Below are positions 1 to 6,174 of a stretch of 13,778 nucleotides of DNA, piece by piece. The stretch is taken from the NCBI GenBank assembly GCA_025201705.1, contig MU617407.1:1-13778 (forward strand). Reading direction: 5' to 3'. Positions within the stretch are counted from its first letter, which is position 1. Each line of letters opens with the position of its first letter. The stretch is from Dissophora ornata. Lineage: Eukaryota > Mortierellomycota > Mortierellomycetes > Mortierellales > Mortierellaceae. Both the position numbers and the translations under genes were made by a program. The notes below the pieces were generated by a model. It did no database searches. It was not told the origin of the DNA and was given only the letters and a program-made list of their open reading frames with translations.

Positions 1-508
1 ACGATGGCGGGTAGCGTTGTCCAGTTCCCTTTGTGCGTTCACCTTCATCCGTTCCATTGCTTGTTTTCTCTCCGCGTCGTTCGCTGCGAAGAGTCTGTCA
101 AAGTCCCCAGAGGTTGCTGGGTCGTTGTTGCTACTCTTACGGGCTTTTAAGTAACGGTTGTGGTTCGCCGTGTACTCTTCTTGCTTCCGGACCACCTTCT
201 GTTGTAATTCGGTGGTGATGGTGTGTTGACGCTTAATGTAGCTAACCCGAGCGTACTTAATTTGCTGGTCGTATTGACTGGTCAGTTCCGCGAGGGCGCG
301 TGCCTTGACGTCATCTGTGGCGGTATCCGTAGGGGTAGGGGTAGGGGTAGAGGTAGGGGTGCCCTCGTAGCGAGAGTCGAAACTCCCACACCTTTGCTGG
401 GGGTTGAACTCCCAGCGCTCTGGCTCCGAGCAGGACGCTTTTCGGCTAGGCCAAGGGATCCCACCCTCTTCCAGTAATATCACGTGATCCGCAAAACGTG
501 ATATCAGT
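1..508 (-). CDS. Unrecognised open frame running off the left edge: Pro-Thr repeat plus charged coiled-coil-like region
   Basis: The minus strand is open for about 169 codons from just after a TAA near 509 down to position 1, with no in-frame ATG except two Met codons close to the window edge. The start therefore lies in an unseen exon, is non-ATG, or has been lost. In order, the translation shows a segment containing IPWPSRKASCSEPERW and CGSFDSRYEGT, a (Pro-Thr)n stretch, then about 100 highly charged, Gln/Lys/Glu-rich residues (for example ELTSQYDQQIKYARVSYIK and ELQQKVVRKQEEY) that look like a long alpha-helix or coiled coil. I do not recognise the family. A tRNA gene begins only about 70 bp from the upstream end. 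That is where tRNA-targeting retroelements of some fungi and amoebae insert, so a fragment of a mobile-element protein is possible; an ordinary host gene with an upstream exon is equally possible. Confidence is for a real coding fragment, not for any function. Confidence 0.5.
329..360. repeat. TAGGGG hexamer tandem repeat (G-rich on plus strand)
   Basis: Five hexamer units begin at 330. Four are TAGGGG and one, at 348-353, is TAGAGG. On the minus strand they encode the alternating Pro-Thr stretch of the edge open frame. The plus strand has four GGGG runs within about 30 nt, so it could fold as a G-quadruplex. It resembles telomeric repeats only loosely and is too short and too internal to be a telomere. 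Confidence 0.8.
477..504. promoter_or_regulatory. E-box palindrome inside an inverted repeat
   Basis: ATATCACG at 477-484 is matched by CGTGATAT at 497-504, giving two perfect 8-bp arms around 12 nt. The left arm also forms the 10-bp palindrome ATCACGTGAT (479-488), with the CACGTG core bound by bHLH factors of the Cbf1/USF type. It lies 75-100 bp before the tRNA-Asp gene, at the upstream end of the minus-strand open frame. Which unit it serves, if any, is not visible. Confidence 0.45.
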
Positions 509-579
509 TAAGGGTATAAATCACTGTGAAATTATTTGTTATAATAGATATATTTCATCATCCATTTCATGAAGCTCAA

Positions 580-651
580 TCCTTGGTAGTATAGTGGTGA
601 GTATCTCCGCCTGTCACGCGGAAGACCGGGGTTCAATTCCCCGCCAAGGAG
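580..651 (+). tRNA. tRNA-Asp (anticodon GTC)
   Basis: A 72-nt cloverleaf without intron. The acceptor TCCTTGG (580-586) pairs fully with CCAAGGA (644-650), and G651 is the discriminator base typical of tRNA-Asp. The anticodon stem TCCGC/GCGGA encloses the loop CTGTCAC, with GTC at 613-615. The T arm CCGGGGTTCAATTCCCCG carries a good B box, and the D arm with TAGTATAGTGGTGAG carries the A box. The sequence is very close to the eukaryotic tRNA-Asp consensus. A TATAAA at 515-520 and an AT-rich stretch lie upstream, a common feature of tRNA 5' flanks in some fungi and plants. Confidence 0.97.
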
Positions 652-655
652 CTTC

Positions 656-659
656 TTTT
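656..659 (+). terminator. RNA polymerase III oligo-T terminator of tRNA-Asp
   Basis: A TTTT run starts 5 nt after the tRNA 3' end, the normal distance for Pol III termination. A second TTTT at 663-666 could act as back-up. Confidence 0.85.
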
Positions 660-766
660 ATCTTTTGGAGTACGAGGCGCTTGTTTTTTTCAAGGTTGAG
701 TACAAGGCATCTAAGGATCTTGCAGATCTTAAATCGCAATACATCCTTTGCTTTCATTTTGAAGCG

Positions 767-1996
767 ATGAACATTCTGCCCTCGCGCTTCCTCCGGATCA
801 CTAGCCCGCATAGCCAGCTCGTCAAAAGGTTGGAACGTATCCGAACCTCTAAACTTGCCCGCAAGGAAGAAGGACACGTTTTAGTGCAAGGGATCAAAAC
901 ACTGGAGGAGCTCTCCTCAAGGCCCCATCATCGGATCCGGACTATCGGGATCACATTTGACGAACACACGCTTCCGATACGTGCCCCGGCCCTGGATGTT
1001 GTCAGCAGTGTTCGTCAGCAGGAGAAGGAAGAAAGAGAGGCAGAGACACAGAAGGAGATCGAGTTAGATGTTCGGCAGGGACAAAGGAGGGATAGTAGTG
1101 TCTGGAGGAAGGGTACTACGCGGAAAAGATCCGGGAGACTTGAGGCAGATCTGTTTGTGGCAACATCAAGGAAGCTGACAAACAAGATATTGGGCACAAA
1201 TTCGCTTGCTGCAGAACATGAGGTTTGGGCAGAGGTCGCCATTCCAAACCACGAACACTTATTCTCCACTGCCACTAATACTGGCAGTAGACGTGTCCAA
1301 ACCCCTGGATCAACAAGTGCAACAGAAATCCAGAGGTTGCTCGTGCTAGATCAAATCTCAGACCCAGGTAATATGGGTCTGATCATTCGTTCTGCAAAAG
1401 CGCTCTCCTGGGACGCTGCCTGGCATACCCCCGGGACTGTAGATCAGTACAACGACAAAGTCGTCCGTGCCTCTAGAGCCCTCTGTCTAGATTGGCCAAC
1501 CAAGACCGCGGGGTGGAAAGAGCTCGAGCAATTTTTGGAGAACCATGGGCTCACATTGTTGGTGGCTGATATGGTACCTCGTTCGATCTCTCACCCATCA
1601 CTGCAGCAGGAGCAAAACCGAATAGCTAGTCAGAAATTTGTTGACCCATATAACTTGGTGTGGTGGAACTGGCCCTCATCCTTACCGCAGACGCATATCC
1701 CGGAAAGAATGGCACTAGTTATGAGCTCCGAGCACCATGGTGTCAGGGCCGCGGCAACCAAGCCCGGCTCCAAGACTAACAAACCCACCTCCGCCACCAA
1801 CAATGGGGAAGAGCAGGAAGCAAAGGCTAGGTTAATGAGCAAGGCGATCCGGGTCTCGATACCCATGAACCCAGCTGTCGAGTCTATGAACGTCGCCGCT
1901 GCAGCCACGGCGATGATGTGGGAGCTAAATCGGGCCGCGAACGAAATCAAACGGAGCCCTGAAAGCAAAATCCAGGTCTTTGACACCTCTGAATAA
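767..1996 (+). CDS. SpoU/TrmH-family RNA 2'-O-ribose methyltransferase (mitochondrial MRM3-like)
   Basis: Single-exon gene, 409 aa from the ATG at 767. The frame is open to a TTG at 665 but has no earlier ATG. The family transfers a methyl group from S-adenosylmethionine to a ribose 2'-OH in rRNA or tRNA through a knotted catalytic domain. Residues 10-45 (ITSPHSQLVKRLERIR, then EEGHVLVQGIKTLEEL) match the N-terminal substrate-binding region of this family. Motif 1, LDQISDPGNMGLIIRSAKA, is at about 194-212 with Asn202 and the catalytic-type Arg208. Motif 2, LVMSSEHHG, is at 317-325 with Glu322. Motif 3, IPMNPAVESMNVAAAA, is at about 365-380 with Ser373 and Asn375. Gly of the usual GxE in motif 2 is Ser here. 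The start is basic and poor in acidic residues, compatible with mitochondrial import. The length and N-terminal region suggest MRM3/RNMTL1 or MRM1, but I cannot separate them. An AATAAA overlaps the stop codon. Confidence 0.9.
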   Translation: MNILPSRFLRITSPHSQLVKRLERIRTSKLARKEEGHVLVQGIKTLEELSSRPHHRIRTIGITFDEHTLPIRAPALDVVSSVRQQEKEEREAETQKEIELDVRQGQRRDSSVWRKGTTRKRSGRLEADLFVATSRKLTNKILGTNSLAAEHEVWAEVAIPNHEHLFSTATNTGSRRVQTPGSTSATEIQRLLVLDQISDPGNMGLIIRSAKALSWDAAWHTPGTVDQYNDKVVRASRALCLDWPTKTAGWKELEQFLENHGLTLLVADMVPRSISHPSLQQEQNRIASQKFVDPYNLVWWNWPSSLPQTHIPERMALVMSSEHHGVRAAATKPGSKTNKPTSATNNGEEQEAKARLMSKAIRVSIPMNPAVESMNVAAAATAMMWELNRAANEIKRSPESKIQVFDTSE

Positions 1997-1997
1997 A
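1992..1997 (+). terminator. Possible AATAAA polyadenylation signal of the methyltransferase gene
   Basis: AATAAA overlaps the TAA stop (1994-1996) and is followed by an A-run at about 2017-2025. The real cleavage site must lie in the 65 bp before the convergent gene or overlap it. Confidence 0.35.
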
Positions 1998-2039
1998 GCT
2001 AATGTATCTAGCAGGAAAAAAAAACACGGCGACCATTGC

Positions 2040-2045
2040 TTTATT
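2040..2045 (-). terminator. AATAAA polyadenylation signal of the USP38-like gene
   Basis: The minus strand reads AATAAA 17-22 nt after the stop codon of the convergent deubiquitinase gene. This is a plausible 3'-end signal. The two genes' 3' untranslated regions probably overlap. Confidence 0.55.
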
Positions 2046-2061
2046 TTCTACCGTTGGTCAT

Positions 2062-5000
2062 CTAAAGGTTGGAAATCGACTTTTGTGTGCGTAGAACAGT
2101 ATTATCGACGTTTGTTTTGTCCGCCTTTCTAAAAAATAGCATGTAGGGCGTCTCTGTTCGACTCTTAGCCAAGTTCTGTTGCATCGCCTCGAAGTTCGAG
2201 ACCGTGATGCTAGTGTCGTTGTATAGCAACCAGGTCCTCGTCGCCTCATCTCCTCCCTTCCCAGCTGTAGCTGCTGCGCTGTCCCTGGCGAAGGTGTAGT
2301 AGTGTCCGTGGTTTGCTGATTCTCCAGTGTGGATCACTACGGCGTAGAGATCGTAGCTCTGAAACTCACGTCCGTCCTGGATATTGATATGTATGGATTC
2401 TCTCAAAAGGATCTACAAAGCAGAACGAAAATTAAATTCTGCCTCTATGATAACAGTTCCAGCGCAAACTTTTTGCTCGCGGGCAAGAACAAAAACCTAC
2501 AGGCGTGTTGATCTTGATATGTCGCGATCGCTTAACATCGAATTCGAAACGATTCAGCGAGATGATCAAGTTCGTAGGCACGGAAGCGAGCATCGTATAC
2601 TAATGGAATAAATCAGCGCCTCGTCAGATCCGACAACTATACATATATATCTCCTAGAGTCTGCAACGTGGGATTTGTGAATGGGCGGAGTTACCTTTTT
2701 GGCCGCTTGAAGCGACTTGCAGTGATCGCAAAAATATTTGTTATTGTTTTCTTCGTTCAACTCTTCGACCGACGGGAAAACATCAACAATGGACTGAAGG
2801 TCCGTAGAGTCTAAAGAGATCGAATATATAATTGTGGTTGAGGAATACGTCTCCAGGTCACCAAACATATTATAGCCTCCATGGTTAGTTGCATACCCGA
2901 GCGTGGAAGCGGTATTGTGAGATCATAAAAGTCTTCCTTGTTAGAAGACACGGTCCCGCAAGTGCTGCATTTGATCTGATTCACCACTGTTCCGTGAAAA
3001 GAAGCCAATGCTCCCTTTGAGCTAAGATCTTCATCTTCTAGGCGACTGAACAGGATCCTAATAAGAAGAAGAGGAGCATTAAAGACCAAGACAATAATAT
3101 TAGAGATGCAGGCATTCCTCACACGTTACAAGTCAAGTATTGCGCTGATAGTTACTTTGTGAACTCGGCTGCATCTTGTTGGTGTCCATTATTCAGCCAA
3201 TCCGGGAGAGCCTTGTAGAGAGCTGACGGTGTAATGATGGACAGGCGTGGGGTCGAAAGGCCGAGGAACGTTTCCCTCAACCTCACAGTCATCACTTTCG
3301 ATGGCTCAACTCTAGAGTGACATTTACCGTCAGTAAGTGGGAGCATTGAAAATTTCAACATGGGCCTTTTGATCTTGTGCCAAAGCAATTGACGTACTTC
3401 GGCGTGTCATTGAGGATTGCCTGTTTAAAGTCTGTAGAACAAAACAGAGCGCGGAGGGCACTATTCATAAAGCACGAGTTGCCTAGATTGACCAATCCTA
3501 CTTTCCCCAATGGCTGGACAAATGCTGGCTTGCGTCGAAGTCCAGCCGACGTGTCTATTGCAAAAACATGATCAGATACTGAGTGGCACCAGGCGCAATT
3601 TTTCGGTTACCTTGGCATAAATTCTATTACTCACTCTGGATCTGGAGACTCTTTTTCCACGCATAATCCTGAACCGTCCGAAGTGCCTCAGTTCTGGGTA
3701 CAGCAGGCTGATAGAGAATAGAGAGGCAAATAATCATTAATATTCGAGCCGTGGGCGCACTGCAAAAGTGATAGTTAGCAGTAGCGATGCACGTTATTAC
3801 TTACAAGGTCGAGAGACGTCCGCGCCTTCTGCACTTTTGATCCTAGGCCGTCTGAGTCTCCAAAGTGGAATACAAGCGTCTGCGCTAAATTGCTGACTTC
3901 TGTTGCGAATGCAATATCCTCCTACGTTGAGGCAATAGCGTGCTGTTAGAAAACATGGCCGCTGTCTAGAGATGACGTTTGCAGTTGGCGCCACCATATT
4001 ACAGACTAAATGACGTACCGGAGTTTTGCGGCACGACACCAGCAATGGTATAAGACCCTGAGCAATATTGTGGAATAGGACGGGCGAGTGATGGTAACCG
4101 AGGAGCATGAGCCTTAAAATCAGTAATGCATCGTCCCTCCTCGCCTTGAATGCGAGCTGTCTTGCAACTTTAAAGAAGTCGAGAAATTAGCTGTGATGCG
4201 TGGTTCAATGTGCAGGCATCTTTTTACACCTCTTCGTGCTTACTCTTGTACGCGTTTTGATCTGCCAAATCTCGAAGAAGATTAAATTCTCCGCGTGAAG
4301 CCAGGCTTTCCATAATCGCCACAATCCAAATGCCTAATATCCACAGTCGGAACAAAATACGATATGGTTAAAATATGATACATTTTTTGAGAGTGTTTTC
4401 CATTGTTGACACCGCCTCAGAGTTGGTTTACCAATGCCTGGTATGTCGATTGTCACAAGCCAATTGATCAGCCTCTGCACCGTGAACTTGAGCCTCCATA
4501 GCACCGTCGAGTCCAAGTTTTGAATAAATGGGTCAACAACTACGAGCCATTGGGGTTTGCCATGCGTACAAAATTGTCAGCGGGAGAACATTGCGTTGAT
4601 CCAAAAGCGTGTGATATGGCATCTATGTCGCAACTCGATTACCAGATGTGTAGTTCTCTGGGACGGCCTGGAGCAAATGCCCCACTCCAATTGAGCACTC
4701 GTGCTCATCGTCCGAAAGTTTCAGGAACAGATGTGGCATCGTCATGAACACATCGTCGGGTCTACGTAATACACAAGCAACGTATCAGAACTGAACCTTG
4801 GATAGGCGGTGGGACGGTGGAGAATAAAATGCTCGAAGGATTTGCATACCCATTCTCCCAACATTGCTGCAGCAAACTCACTGCATTCTTTGATGGGTGT
4901 ATGTTACTCTGAGGTATTGGAGAGGAAGCTATCGGCATAACTGCCAAGTGGTCTACCAAAAACTAAGGGGTTATAAGGTAGTATGAAGTTAGGATAAGGG

Positions 5001-5932
5001 TGCTTAATACATATCAAGCATAGATCCTTTGTGCATGGTGTATACCTCAATATAAGTGCTCTTGGCCAACGGCCGTGTATCTGGTAGAGCGACGAACATG
5101 GTAACGAACAGGCGCTGTATAATGCGGGGTTGATGATGGCAGGTCAGAGCAAGTTCTTTCAAGGCTTGCTCTAAGTTTCACGGAGTGAGCAGAATTTTGC
5201 GCAGCGTACCTGGACCGCGTACTCAAGAGGCGGTTCAGCGCTGACGCATCTCTTTTCTGCAAAGTGTTCGATCGTTTCCATGTTCAATTTCAGATCTGTC
5301 TTCTCCTCCTCAGTTGAGGCCATTGCTAATATTGTAACGAATACTATTATCAGCTAAATCGTGCCTGGCTGAACAATACCAAATGTTCGGATACTGTTTG
5401 CCAACCTTCTTTTCTTCGGGCGACCGTCATTATGAGCGGAATGTTCCTGACATAGTCCAAGCTCTAGTGAGTTATGACGCGTCCAGAATATGAAATCGCA
5501 TGTCAGCACACTACAAATAAGGGAACGAGCTGAGTCAATTGAGTCAAGGCTGGTACCGTTGTTGTGTCTGCGATCAGGCCATGGAACCAGTCATTGTGGA
5601 ACCGGGCCTTGAAGAGGTCGAAGTGGGCGATGCTCACAGCGAGGAGGATGCGGTCTCCGGTCTGGCTCTGGAACAGGGTTTTGGGCTTTTGGAGCAATGT
5701 GCGAGTAGAGCAGGCGGTCAATACCAGTGGCCCTTCCGCGATAACATGTAGTAATGTACTGGTTGTATACGTAACGTACGTTTGACTTAAGGCCGAAACC
5801 ATAGTCCAACAAGACGGACGCGTCTGGTTTGCGGAGCTCTGCAGTCCCTTTCAGCAATTTGGTGATGAAGGCGCTCTTGAAATTGTCCTGCAGGGTTGGC
5901 TGGTTAAGGAGGCCTTTGATGATCGTCTCCAT
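2062..5932 (-). CDS. Ubiquitin-specific protease of the USP35/USP38 type, 18 exons
   Basis: A cysteine protease that removes ubiquitin from proteins. Exons (minus): 5932-5776, 5732-5557, 5463-5406, 5343-5210, 5168-5046, 4962-4850, 4761-4643, 4539-4432, 4333-4244, 4167-4019, 3921-3805, 3707-3635, 3554-3398, 3311-3156, 3057-2897, 2810-2695, 2599-2501, 2412-2062. All phases agree, giving 818 aa. Residues 1-470 form a helical HEAT-like region that follows USP38 nearly colinearly (for example LLQAVP to LINWL in exons 7-8, ungapped against my memory of human USP38). The catalytic domain starts with GLVNLGNSCFMNS (Cys500), followed by HQQDAAEF (568-575), zinc-ribbon pairs CSTC (607-610) and CDHC (658-661), LIISLNRFEF, the His box HTGESANHGHYY (His739), WLLYND (Asp768) and the closing PYMLFFRK. 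All catalytic residues are present, so it should be active. Human USP38 is about 1042 aa; here the inserts inside the catalytic domain are absent. Least certain is the 3' end of exon 2, since a donor at 5514 would also keep frame. The substrate is unknown. Confidence 0.92.
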
Positions 5933-6174
5933 GGTCTATGAAAAGAAGCGGCGATGCATGCGAACCAGGGGGGAGCCGACCACAAGTGGCTTTTTATTCC
6001 CCAGGTGGTGATTGCGCAAAAATAAGGGCCTCTTCAGACTGTGGTGCCTACAAGAAGGCGATGCACCCATGCATTGCCTTTTCAAGTACTCCTCGTTTCA
6101 TTCGTGTCTTCAGATCCCACTCTCATCCCATTTTACATCCTACTTATTCATTGTGAAAGGATAGCTTCGACACC
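5933..6174. promoter_or_regulatory. 242-bp divergent promoter shared by the USP38-like gene and RAD17
   Basis: The two start codons face away from each other across 242 bp, so both promoters must lie here or overlap neighbouring exons. Visible elements are GGCGATGCA twice (5950-5958 and 6057-6065), a hairpin at 6055-6080, the palindrome GCATGC at 5956-5961, a GCGCAAAAA stretch near 6014, and a pyrimidine-rich leader (about 6090-6155) before the RAD17 ATG. No clear TATA box is seen, as is usual for housekeeping pairs. Confidence 0.6.
6055..6080. repeat. Imperfect 11-bp inverted repeat (hairpin) in the divergent promoter
   Basis: AAGGCGATGCA (6055-6065) and TGCATTGCCTT (6070-6080) pair over 11 positions with a single G-T wobble, around the 4-nt loop CCCA. 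It could be a dimeric protein-binding site or an RNA hairpin in the RAD17 leader. Confidence 0.7.

Noticed and set aside
329..360. Telomeric repeat
   Set aside because: Only five hexamers, TAGGGG rather than TTAGGG, inside an open reading frame and far from any chromosome-end signature.
383..460. A second, complete tRNA on the minus strand
   Set aside because: A-box and B-box-like strings are present, but acceptor, D and T stems contain several mismatches and no valid anticodon arm could be drawn.
665..766. Upstream extension of the methyltransferase frame to position 665
   Set aside because: It begins with TTG, directly after the tRNA terminator. The first ATG is at 767 and is followed at once by the conserved family N-terminus.
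3797..4018. Read-through frame past exon 10 of the deubiquitinase
   Set aside because: The Cys/Arg-rich continuation has no family similarity. Splicing at 4018/3922 gives the aligned segment EDIAFATEVSNLAQTL.
5591..5775. Continuation of deubiquitinase exon 1 in its own frame
   Set aside because: Reading through gives sequence without helical pattern, while a 43-nt intron (5775-5733) restores the frame that matches USP38.
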